Positions 54,142 through 64,000 of a stretch of DNA of 64,000 bases are shown one piece after another (within the stretch, counting starts at the first letter, position 1; each line of letters starts with the position of its first letter). A program made the position numbers and the translations under genes. Source of the DNA: Mesotaenium endlicherianum (taxonomy: Eukaryota > Streptophyta > Zygnematophyceae > Zygnematales > Mesotaeniaceae); the NCBI GenBank assembly GCA_009602735.1, contig WELA01004158.1, forward strand, positions 5,401 through 69,400. Reading direction: 5' to 3'. The notes beneath the pieces were generated by a model. That model saw only the letters and a program-made list of their open reading frames with translations, was not told the DNA's origin and made no database searches.

Positions 54142-56330
54142 ATGGTAAGGACAAGGTCTCAAATTAGCAACTCTCGAGACATGGAAAACCAGGAAAGTTG
54201 AGAATGTCACAAACCAGACTGAAAGCCATGTAGCGGGAACCCGTACCTAATCTGAAGCAGTGGCGGATACTGCAGCTAGAGAGGCTGCAGATGAGGCAGC
54301 GGCTATTCCTGCAACCGCAACACAGCAGGCTGAGGAGGAGACAGTCAGATTAGAAGCCGAACGATTAGCAAAGCTGCTGAAGATACAAAAAGCAGGGAGG
54401 GACAGACAGCGAATGAGCGCACTGTCGAAGAACTTATGGCAGCAAGAGCCAATAATCTGAACCCACCTTCTACTGTACAACTCAATGTGCCTCTAGGTCA
54501 AATTCGTGACCGGATGAATGCGGCAGGAATTGTTGCTGCAGGAGCAAGAGGGACTGTTGAGGACACTACTCAGTGGGTGGATGCCACTGCTGCTGCTGCA
54601 TGTGCTAGACTCCCACTTCAGAGTGTAGATTTGGGAGCAATATTTGCGCAAATGCAATCGCAAATGGCGAGCATGTATAAGTCCCAACAAGAGGACAAAA
54701 GAATCATAATGTCTTTGTTGCAGGACAGAGACCAAGTGGGTTCTCAAACCACTACTGGTGGTGGCAGAGGGCCAAGTAAGCCTAAGCCAAAACCTGCCCA
54801 GGACTATGATATGAAGGAAACATAAATGTAATGAAGCAGTATATGAGTAGATAAAATATTCATTAAAATATAACAGTTACATAAGTTCAGCCTGCTGAAC
54901 TCTAGTTAATAATCAGTCTGCTGGACTTCATATTTAATATCAGTTAAATGACTCAGCCGGAAGCAGCAGGCTGAAGTCAACTTAAGTCAGCTTGCTGACA
55001 CATTCTTTGACAGCCAGCTCACTTCCGTACTCGGTAGCAGCAAACTGCCTTGATATGCATCTAAGTGTGGTATGTTAGATGAATGGCCAGATGACATCCC
55101 TATGATGGATGGCGATTCGGGATGATGGGAGATGGCGATGGATTTGGTTAACCGAGGTCCTACCAACGTGGTTAACTCCCGGGTAGGCGGTGCCGTCGCA
55201 CTGGCCGTTGAACAGTAAACTCATTCCATGTACATATGCTAGGCATTGCTCTCGAGTTCGGCATTCGGAAACCAGGCCAANCAGGCCAATTCTCTTGTAC
55301 AGCTTACTGAGACAAATCTGAATCCAAGGCGAGAAGCCATTCATACGCACTGTCTTCTAACCTTGCTTATGTATGAGTTTACTGATTGCATTTTTGATGC
55401 TAGTTTACTCGCATTTGACTTACGAGTATTATGCACTGCTAGTGTGTTGTCCTTTGCCGTTTAACCAGTTAACAAAAAATACCATAGAGATTTCTTGCTG
55501 ATATAAAAGATCTATATTTATTGTTAATCGCCTATTTGGTAAGTCAATTCATTTCAATAAAGTATTACCTGATCAAGTTTCTCGCTCATGCTGAGCAGTG
55601 GCTGGAGAACTACCCAGAGCTGCAAGATTACAAGAAGGTCAGGCACACTGGTGCTCTACTGAAAGGCAGTGCAGCAAACTGGGGGCCTTTTTGAAAAGGA
55701 GAGCGTAAGGCTCAACAACTCAGTGACACTACTTGGATAGAGTTTGTCGAGAAACTGCATGAGAAGTTTGATGTCATCAATCAACAGGAGAAAGCTATCT
55801 ATGCAATGATTTTCTTGACACTGAAGCAGACCACTTCATTTGCTGAGTTTGCTCAAAAGTTCCTGGAGAACATGATGAAGCAGCCAGACTTGCCAGAGCG
55901 GTATAGGATAGCATACTTCAGGTATGGCTTGAAATCCGAGATCTCTTGTCATTTCGCTGAGAAGAAGTATGAGAAATTGGCTGACTTGATCCAGGACGCT
56001 GACGCCTGGGATCAGCAGCAGTTCAATCACAAGCGCCAGAGTAATGCTTTGGTGTCTAAGATTGTCAAAAAGCCCCACAATTCCTACAATGCAATTGAAG
56101 GAGACCAAGCTGAGGATGATCAGGGTGATGGATATGAGTATGAGTATAATGCCATACAGTCTAGAGGTAGAGGTGGTTTCCCTCGAGGCGGCTATGGAAG
56201 AGGTGGTGGTAGGACTAAGCCGAGACAATCCTCAACAAAATCAATTTGCTTCCATTGCTAGCAGCCAGGTCACTTCAGAGAGCAGTGTTCAAGCAAGCAC
56301 CTCCCAAAAGTTGAGAGAAAAGACCAGCCT
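54142..56330 (+). pseudogene. gag part of C, with a solo LTR inside
   Basis: The ATG at 54142 gives MVRTRSQISNSRDM, like A. An Ala/Glu-rich helix and a capsid region follow (TTSFAEFAQKFLENMMKQPD near 55840), then an Arg/Gly-rich stretch (RGRGGFPRGGYGRGGG) and the zinc-knuckle region near 56245-56290. The stretch 54827-55556 is the inserted LTR. Confidence 0.83.
54827..55556 (+). repeat. Solo LTR of family A/C/D inside gag of C
   Basis: This 730-bp LTR runs from TGTAATGAAGCAG to CAATTCATTTCA. A perfect target duplication ATAAA (54822-54826 and 55557-55561) flanks it. One unresolved base (55281) is flanked by a short duplicated string. Confidence 0.93.
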
Positions 56331-56559
56331 TTAAAAGACAGCAACAATCAGTAATCCACTCTACTGACTGTGAGGATGCTAGAGATAGTGAGTCGTCACT
56401 AGCTGCCCTCGTAGCAGGTATTATGGGTCCTGCTGAACTGGATTCACTATGCATACCTGACAACCCGATAAAGGAGACAATCAGCAATATAGACGTCCAG
56501 AGAGTGCACACTCTGGATGCTCTTGTTCCACCTGATGTCCAACATTTCTTTGCTAAGTC

Positions 56560-56890
56560 AGGAGAACAATGCAAAAAAGTCAGGAAAACACAGTCCCCCC
56601 TATCCTACTGCATTGCATGATTGCAGGTTGGAAGGTGAGGGCATTTGTTGACGGAGGGTCGTCACATACTTTTATCCAAGAGGACTTAGTTAAGCGGCTA
56701 AGGCTGCCTACTGTCACCCAAGGAAATAGAATATATTTTCTTGGAGATGCCTCAAGTATCTCGGGAGGATTTATAACCAAGCCTATTGAGGTTCAGTTAG
56801 GTTCTGGCATTGCAGTTCTAATTGAAACGCTTACATTTGAGGTACTCAACACTGGCTTTTATGATCTTGTGCTAGGCAGGTCCTGACTTA
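56560..56890 (+). pseudogene. Protease part of C
   Basis: The segment contains WKVRAFVDGGSSHTF and FYDLVLGRS, the same protease type as in A. Confidence 0.8.
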
Positions 56891-57046
56891 ACAGACATCA
56901 AGCTGAAGTGTGTTCGATTAGATGTATAATTACAGTGAGAGGAGCCAGTGATGAGTAGACTAACTTGGCACCCACCAGTGCTCTTCCTCTTGTCCTGTAT
57001 GGATGGCAAATGAAGGAAAAGAAGAGGCTAACAGGAAGGATGCAAA

Positions 57047-58060
57047 TTGCTAAATGCAATAGAGTTCATCGAAAGCTTGAACCAAAAGGAAGACAGAATG
57101 TTATGTCTGCTGCTAAGAGAGGTACCTCCTCAACCTGAAAAAGTGGTTGAGAAAAAGGTAAGCCCTCCAGAGCACCCTACTGCTGCAAAAATTGTTGCTC
57201 AATACATCGATGTTTTCAATATGCCTCCAAGACTACCTCCTAAGAGGGAAGTGGATCACAAGATTGACTTATTACCTGGGAGTCAGCCACCCTAGCAACG
57301 CACTTATGGCTTGTCTTATGTGGAGAGCGAAGAGTTAAAAACACAGATTGCAGAGCTTGATGAAAATGGTTATATTTCCCCCAGTAATCACCTTATGGCG
57401 CACCTATCCTCTTCGTTAAGAAAAAGAATGGAAGTATGCGGATGTGTGTTGATTACAGAGATCTCAACAGAATTATAGTATGCTTTACCCAGAATCGAGG
57501 ATTTGCTAGATACCCTGTCTGGTGCTAAAGTGCTCAGTAAGATAGATCTCAAGAGTGGTTATCATCAAATCAGAATTGCTGAGGGAGATGAACACAAGAC
57601 TGCCTTTTGCACACGTTAAAGGACACTATGAGTTTAATGAGATGCCATTTGGACTGACTAATGCTCCTGCGACCTTCATGAGTGCTATGAATGACATTTT
57701 CAGACCTTACCTGGATAAGTTTGTGCAAGTCTTCCTGGATGATATTTTGATTTTATCTGAAGATGAAGCTCAGCATGCTGAACACTTAGAGACAGCCATG
57801 GACACTCTGAGAAGAAATCAATTATATGCTAAAATGAGCAAGTGTGATTTCTTTAAGGAAAGTATTGAATTTCTTAGGCCACGTTGTCAGTAAAGAAGGC
57901 ATCAGTGTGGATCCTAAGAAAGTACAGACCAAAAGGGACAGTCTGTCTCTGAAGTTAGATCCTTCCTTGGGTCGGCTAACTACTATAGGAGATTCATTGA
58001 GAATAATCCTACAAAGGTCGGTAAACTGACTGACCTTACTAAGAAAGACATAGGGTATGT
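57047..58060 (+). pseudogene. Reverse transcriptase of C
   Basis: Motifs are [32 protein letters not shown] and [19 protein letters not shown], in the same order as in A. Confidence 0.87.
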
Positions 58061-58099
58061 GTGGGGGGAAGAGCAGTAGGCTGCCTTCCAGACCCTTAA

Positions 58100-58620
58100 A
58101 GATGCTCTTTGTTCTGCCCAGTCCTAGCCGTGTATGACCCCAGCAAACCGGTGCAGGTGGTTACTGATGCTTCTGACTTTGCCATGGGTGCTATTTTGTT
58201 GCAGCCTGCTGACAAAACCACGAAGGATGGTAAGGTTCGGCAGGAGTGGTTCCTTGTGCTGTATGAGTCTATGAAATTTAGTCGAGCTGAAATTAACTAT
58301 TCTGTGCGTAATAAAGAGCTGCTTGCTATCATCCATGTGCTCAAACAGTGGAGAGCATACTTACATGGTAAAGCTTTTAAGGTGACTATAGATCATCTAG
58401 CTCTGACTCACTTTCAGATAAGTCCAAGCTGCCAAGGAGGGAGAACCGCCGGAGCCAGATGCTGGAGCAGTTCCAAGTCCAGATTGACTACAAACCAGAA
58501 AAGTTGAATCCTGTTGATGCACTCTCTAGAAGACCTGACTTGCACAGAAGGAACTTTAGTCAGTATGCTGTAGATAAAGTCCTTAGTGCACTCACTTCAC
58601 TAAAGGTGAAAAAGTCCTTC
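58100..58620 (+). pseudogene. RNase H part of C
   Basis: Motifs are VQVVTDASDFAMGAILLQPA and ELLAIIHVLKQWRAYLHG, with the end of the domain near 58500-58550. Confidence 0.85.
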
Positions 58621-59067
58621 CTTGAACAACTTTAGAAAGCCTACTTTTCTGACCCAACATTTGAGCCCAGCCCCACGGATGGTGTGTGTCATGCTACCGC
58701 ACTCGAGTATAGGCTTAACAGAGGGGTCTGGGTGAATGAAACCACTTCAGGCAGGCTGAAGCTGGTGATTCCTAATAACTTGGAAATATTGTCCCACTTA
58801 CTGAGTCAAGCACATGACAATTTACTGGGTGGGCATTTGGGGAAGGCCAAATATGTTGGCAAATCGACAAAACATTGTCATTGGGATGGGTTGCCTCGGG
58901 AGGTCTCGAAATATGTTAAATCCTGTGACCAGTGCCAAAGAAATAAGTCTAGGCACACACCACCCGGGGGTCTCTTACAACCACTGCTCATCCCAACTGG
59001 ACGCTGGGAAACAATATCTATGGACTGGGTAGTAACACTACCAAGAAATGCCAATAAGCATGATTCG
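58621..59067 (+). pseudogene. Integrase N-terminal part of C, cut by D
   Basis: The HHCC region (LLSQAHDNLLGGHLGKAKYV, YVKSCDQCQRNKSRHTPP) and the start of the core (WETISMDWVVTLPRNANKHD) are present. The rest was displaced by the insertion of D. Confidence 0.87.
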
Positions 59068-59758
59068 TGAAATGAATCGACTTACCAAATAGGCGATTAA
59101 CAATTAATAAAGATCTTCATATCAGCAAGTAATCTTTATGGTATTTTCCGTTAACTGGTTAAACGGCAAAGGACAACACCCTAGCAGTGAATAATACTCG
59201 TTAGTCAAATGCGAGTAAACTAGCATCAATAATGCAATCAGTAAACTCATACATAAGCAAGGTTAGAAGACAGTGCGCATCAATGGCTTCTCGCCTTGGA
59301 TTCAGATCTCTCTCAGTAAGCTGTACAAGAGAGTTGGCCTCGTTTCCGAATGCCGAACTCGAGAGCAATCCTAGCATATGTACATGGAATGAGTTTACTG
59401 TTCAACGGCAAGTACGATGGCACCGCCTACTCGGTTAACCAAATCCATCGCCATCTCCCATCATCCCGAATCGCCATCCATCCTAGGGATGTCATCTGGC
59501 CATTCATCTAGCACACCACACTTAGATGCATATTTAGGCAGTTCGCTGCTACCGAGTACGGAAGTGAGCTGGTTGTCAAAGAATGTGTCAGCAAGCTGAC
59601 TTAAGTCGACTTCAGCCTGCTGCTTCTGGCTGAGTCATTAAACTGATTATTATATAAAGTCCAGCAGACTCAATACTACATAAAGTTCAGCGGGTTGAAC
59701 ATAATTAACTATTATATTTAAATGAATATTATATCTACCAATATACTGATTCATTACA
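59068..59758 (-). repeat. 3' LTR of D
   Basis: This 691-bp LTR reads TGTAATGAATCAG to CGATTCATTTCA on the minus strand. It lies directly after the polypurine tract AAGTTGGAGGGAT (59759-59771), which fixes it as the 3' LTR. Confidence 0.92.
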
Positions 59759-61627
59759 ATCCCTCCAACTTAACTTGTTGTCGACTCGACAACATTAAAC
59801 TGCAGAAGTGTCTGGTCAGGGAACTGAACCTGCCCAGCTGACTGCCCTTCCCCTACTGACTGCCTCTTTAGCGTGAACCTAGGAGGTTGTACCTGGGGCT
59901 TCAGGTTCAGGAGACTGAGATCTGGACCTAGATCTGACAGCCCTCTAGGTCTGTCAGCTGGCCTTCCAAAGAACCCCGTTTGTTCTAAAGTTGGACCCCG
60001 AGGAGAACGAGGGATGGTAGCCTGCTCTTCACCCACCTGGGTGTTGATCCCCACATAGACAGGCATTCCAGTAGGATGCTGAAATACATTGGCAAGAGGT
60101 ACATGTCCCTGAGCGATGGGAGAGGCCGGCATACCTCTGGCCCACCGGCATGTCCCTCTTCTGGCACCCCTATCCTCTGGGGATTTCAGCCTGTGTCTGC
60201 TGCCAAGTACAGTCAGATCAGCTTCTTCCCCTGCTTGGGCAAGTGGGCTGGGGGAGCGAGTGCGGGGTCCAGTTGCCTCCATGACCGGGATCACGTTCCA
60301 TATACCTGATCTTGGTTCCTTAGGAAGTGTTCCTGCCTGTCCCTGAATCTCCTGAGTACCCGCTCCTTATGCTTCTCCCCTGCCTTGTTCATCTTCCTCA
60401 TCCTCCTCATCCTCCTCCTCTGAGAGAGTAGGAGTCTCGTCCACTAAGTCGTCCTGCTCCCTGGTAGACATGGAGTAGTCTACTGACCTCCCTTTCTTAG
60501 GGCGCGCTGGAGGTTGCTTGGCCTTCAGCCTGCTGATATCTATCCGGCCTGCATTCTTCGCCCATTTGACGAAGGCATGCTTTCCCTTAGAGAAGTGGTC
60601 TGTCCCCCTCCTCCTGTGCTCTTTGGTCTCTGCATTCATATTGCTCAGGCAGCCATTCAGCATGGGGTCCCAAGGGGCAATCTGAGGTGGTAGGATGAGG
60701 TAGCCGTCTAGGCCATAGTGGAAATCATCCGGTTGGGAGCGGTCACACTCCTGCTTTTTGTTTGAGACGGTCATCCACCTCCAGTCTGTTGGCTGCTGGT
60801 AGTACTGGGGTCCATGCTCAACCTTCCTCAGTTTACACGGAAACCGGTGGGGAGAGAACATCTGCTGTCCTGCTTCCCTGGCCAAGTACTCCTGGCTCCT
60901 TCCCTCAACTTCATTGTAAGCTGGCAGTAGTGTGAGGTAGAATACCGTATCCTTAAAGCTATTGGGCCGCATGTTCACCATCCTGATGAGTCTCTGATCT
61001 CCCACTATTCCCGGTATTGGGACTGGCTTGTTCTCCGAATCATCTGCAAGGTAACGGGCCTGCCCTGCTGTATAGCCCACAACCTTGGCATAATCCTCGT
61101 ATAGAACCACACCGGTGTGTGTCTCAATGTACCTATCCAGTGCTGCAGTTCCTTGCCTCTGTAGCACTTTTTGTCTGTTCCAGCTTGTTGATGTCCTGGG
61201 CTGCCAGCAATGTTTCCTTCAGGTTATCAAAGTTTTGGCCCCCCACCACAGTATACCTGTAAGTGGCCAAGCTCTTCTGCCTGTCCGCTTCAGCCTTTTT
61301 CCTTCTCTCCTTCTCTGCCGCTGCCGCTTCTTCTTGTTGTTTCTTCTGTCTCTCCTCCTCAGCTTTCCTGAGGTTTTCTGCTTCCTGATCCTTCTTCCTC
61401 TGTGCTTCGACTGCCGCCTCTTGTGGTTTGCGGACCCTTTCTTGTCCTCTCCTGGTGAGGGACGTCGCCGACAGCTCCTTCTGGTATTGCTCCATTGTCC
61501 TCCTGGCTTCTTCAGCCTTGCGCTTTCTGTCCTCCTTTTGTGTGGTGGGAACCACTCTGCACATGTAACCAAGGCACAAGTTAGTAGGATATCGACCTTT
61601 GTCATAGGAGTTGCAGGAAGGGAGTAA
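59759..61627 (-). pseudogene. Extra 3' ORF region of D (coiled-coil protein, unknown function)
   Basis: This sense-strand coding region lies between the chromodomain and the 3' LTR. It begins with a Lys/Glu/Arg-rich coiled-coil stretch (61500-61270). The conserved globular part follows (61170-60480) with YNEVEGRS, PTDWRWMT, LPPQIAPWDP and FSKGKHAFVKWA, all matched in element A. Then come an acidic run near 60370-60420 and a Pro/Arg-rich tail (60294-59770). I see no membrane segment. The family is not recognised; it might bind nucleic acid or particles, but nothing proves that. Confidence 0.72.
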
Positions 61628-62050
61628 GTTCGTATTAGTATGGTATATTTGTTCCTGTTTACCTTACAGGGTGATTGCTAGGAGTTGACGTAGTTACGGT
61701 GCGCTAGACATAAACGAATGAATGTGTTTTCAGGTTTGTTAAGTGATGTATTGCTGTGCAAGGCCCTTTTTCCTTCAGCCAAAGGTGCTTTATGTGGGCC
61801 AGGCTGTCCCCTCTGTCACTATGCTGATACTTAGGATTCACACAACCGTCCCATCAGTCACTATGCTGACACTTAGGGTTCACATAACCGTCCTTTTCTC
61901 GCTCTCGTACACTAACTGTCATATATTTTCCCCTCCAAATTAAATGGAGACAGGACCTCCTGTCACCTTTCCGTGTCAACTGAAATGACCGTTAGGGAGG
62001 TGCTCCAGCCGCCCGCAGGTGGAACCGTGTCAACGCTCCTTTGGCATTAG
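61628..62050 (-). other. Spacer between pol and the extra ORF of D
   Basis: This non-coding stretch has repeated CTGTCAC/TGACAG-type strings and a polypurine tract (61927-61945, minus strand TTGGAGGGGAAAA) matching the one in A. Confidence 0.6.
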
Positions 62051-62797
62051 TCAAATGGTCTTTATAGTGTCTCGAGAGGCATTGTAACCCTTCCATCGAA
62101 TGAGGTACTTCATGACATATTTAGACGATCGACGGACCGAGCGCGCGTCAAAAATTTCCTCAACCTCATATTCCTTAGGGTCACCGTCCCGGACAGCGGA
62201 GACCGGTCCCGGTTGGACAGGTAACCGATTTGTGAACAGTGTATCACCTTTGATATATGGTTCCAGGAAGGAGACATTAAAGACCGGGTGACCCTTGTAT
62301 TCGGCTGACATGTTCCGTTTGTAAGCATTCTGACCGACACGGCGCACCACCGAATATGGACCGACCCAGATCGAACCAAGCTTTTTCTTGACCACACCAG
62401 GTAGGTACAGATGCTGAGAATGCAATTTGACCAAATCGCCCTTAGAAAATGTCAGTTCTCGACGGTGCAGATTAGCGTATTTTTGTTGGTTTGCGTGGGC
62501 TTTGTGCAGGTTCTGTTGGACTTCTGACAGAGTGTCAGCAAACTCCTGAGGTAATTGGAGGGAGATCGGATTGTCAATCCCCTCAGGGTGAGTTAATGAC
62601 TCCCCCAGCACATCTGAAGGAGACTTAGGGACTCTACCCAGGCTCAGTTCAAAAGGAGTCTTGCCCGTTGACGCGTGCACCGCACTGTTGACCGCAAACT
62701 GGATTTGAGGAAACAGGTTATCCAAATTATCTTGTTTTTGGTTAATATGGCTCTCAGTACCTCTTGCAAAACTCCGTTACTTCTTTCAGTCTGCCCA
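62051..62797 (-). pseudogene. Integrase C-terminal part with chromodomain, element D
   Basis: The segment runs from FAVNSAVHASTGKTPFELSL through the GPYSVVRRVGQNAY barrel and HPVFNVSFLEPYIKG to a chromodomain start (EVEEIFDARSV, YVMKYLIRWKGY). It is contiguous here, whereas in A it is split by a solo LTR. Confidence 0.88.
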
Positions 62798-64000
62798 TCA
62801 GTCTGAGGGTGGTTGGCTGTGCTGAGCAGCTGTTTTGACTCCCATTAACCCCATTAAAGCTCTCCAGAACTTAGAGGTAAATTTTGAGTCTCTGTCTGAG
62901 ATGATATTAGAGGGTAGCCCATGTTGGCATACTACATGGTTGTAGAACTGTCTCGCTATTTCGAGTGCAGTTACTTTGACAATCGTGGGGATGAAAATGA
63001 CCATTTTTGTCAGTTTATCCACAACTACCAGTATCGAATCATGCCCATTGGCAGTTCGTGGCAGTGTGACCACCCAGTCCATGGACATTGTTTCCCAGCG
63101 GCCAGCTGGGATGGGCAGCGGTTGTAAGAGGCCCCCCGGTGGTGTGTGCCTAGACTTATTCTTTTGACACTGGTCACAGGACTTAACGTATTTCAAGACC
63201 TCCCGAGGTAATCCCTCCCAACCATAATGTTTTGCCAGTTTGCCAACAGTTTTGGCCTGCCCCAAATGCCCACCCAGCAAACTGTTATGTGCTTGACTCA
63301 ATGAAAGGGACCTTATTTCCAAGTTATTAGGAATGACCAGCTTCAGCCTGCCTGAAGTGGTTTCAGTCACCCAGACTCCTCCCTTAAGCTTACACCCGAA
63401 TGCTCTAGCACAACACACACCAGGAGTGGAGCTGGGCTCAAATGTTGGGTCAGAAAGGTAGGCTTTCTTAAATTGTTCAAGGAATGACTTTTTCACCTTT
63501 AGTGATGTGAGTGCACTCAGGAATTTATCTATAGCATGTTGACTAAAGTTCCTTTCTTGCAAGTCAGGTCTTCTAGAGAGTGCATCAGCAGGATTCAACT
63601 TCCCTGGTTTGAAGTCGATCAAGACTTGGAACTGCTCCAGCATCTGGCTCCAGCGGTTCTCCCTCCTCGACAGCTTGGACTTCTTCTGAAAGTGGGTCAG
63701 AGCTAAATGATTTGAAATCACCTTAAAAGCTTTACCATGTAAGTATGCTCTCCACTGTTTGAGCACATGAATGATAGCTAGCAGCTCTTTGTCATGCACT
63801 GAGTAATTAATCTTTGCTGGATTAGAATTCATAGACTCGTACAACACAGGATGCCACTCCTGCCGTACCTTACCATCCTTCGTGGTTTTGTCAGCAGGCT
63901 GCAACAAAATAGCACCCATGGCCAAGTCAGAGGCATCAGTGACTACCTGCACCGGTTTGCTAGGGTCATACATGGCTAGCATTGGGGCAAAACAAAGGGC
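62798..64000 (-). pseudogene. RNase H and integrase core of D
   Basis: One long frame covers RNase H (VVTDASDLAMGAILLQPA, DKELLAIIHVLKQWRAYLHG, NPADALSRRPDL) and integrase (GGHLGQAKTVGKLAKHYG, CDQCQKNKSRH, DWVVTLPRTANGHDS, NIISDRDSKFTSKFW). It is cut by the window edge and has the best-preserved pol sequence of the family here. Confidence 0.9.

Larger units (their letters stand above)
53398..59067 (+). mobile_element. Ty3/gypsy chromovirus C (family A), inserted in the 3' LTR of I
   Basis: This plus-strand element has a 5' LTR (53398-54107), primer-binding site, gag, protease, reverse transcriptase, RNase H and integrase up to the point where element D was inserted. Its 3' part lies right of the window. 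A solo LTR (54827-55556) sits in its gag. The body is very close to elements A and D. It is broken, with about ten breaks. Confidence 0.92.
59068..64000 (-). mobile_element. Ty3/gypsy chromovirus D (family A), 3' half, inserted in C
   Basis: This minus-strand element continues beyond the window. Seen here in transcription order are RNase H (from 64000), integrase with chromodomain, an internal polypurine tract, the extra ORF, the 3' polypurine tract and the 3' LTR. The 5-bp sequence ATTCG before the LTR should recur on the far side. It is the youngest in the chain I, C, D and the best preserved, with only a few breaks in the part visible. Confidence 0.92.

Noticed and set aside
1-64000. CRISPR arrays, bacterial operons, ribosomal RNA, plastid or mitochondrial DNA
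   Set aside because: No regularly spaced repeats, no rRNA-like blocks and no organelle genes are seen. Introns and LTR elements indicate nuclear DNA.

Overview
The window looks like nuclear DNA of a green-lineage eukaryote with a large, transposon-filled genome, most likely a streptophyte alga or a non-seed plant. I base this on Ty3/gypsy chromoviruses primed from an initiator-tRNA-Met-type site, Mutator-, Harbinger- and hAT-like MITEs, an intron-containing host gene of the plant plastid pyrophosphatase type, and one GC-rich host island in AT-richer repeat DNA. I cannot name the species.

Layout. 1-8996: a minus-strand chromovirus (family A) with its 5' LTR at 8279-8996, broken into by a longer related solo LTR (2400-3662) and a plus-strand LTR (1-342). 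8997-10283: nothing recognised. 10290-21885: a very decayed retroelement (H) with gag-, protease-, RNase H-, integrase- and PHD-finger-like parts. It is interrupted by a 476-bp TRIM (14120-14595) and by a 3.4-kb inverted-repeat DNA element (16118-19526) that itself holds a Mutator-like MITE and a solo LTR. 21901-22608: a Tourist/Harbinger-like MITE. 23410-25830: an old remnant of family A. 26198-27343: a short element sharing both ends with H. 28602-33133: the only convincing host genes. 35253-46706: chromovirus E with chromovirus F (40653-46023) inside its gag. 47212-48030: a hAT-like MITE. 48133-53397: Ty3/gypsy element I, with C (from 53398) inside its 3' LTR and D (from 59068) inside C.

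Host genes. Two minus-strand genes lie head to tail. The upstream one (33133-32077, two exons) encodes a protein with the fold signature of family I soluble inorganic pyrophosphatase, but nearly all metal- and substrate-binding residues are replaced, so it is probably a pseudoenzyme. About 250 bp downstream starts a 1074-residue, low-complexity, Ser/Arg-rich protein (31826-28602) carrying an RVTF protein-phosphatase-1 docking motif and many basophilic-kinase-type sites. Their functions are unknown.

The most unusual repeat features are an extra sense-strand ORF between pol and the 3' LTR in family A/D, seen in two copies; a PHD-finger-like segment after the integrase of H; and at least eight insertions supported by target-site duplications, which let the order of events be read directly.
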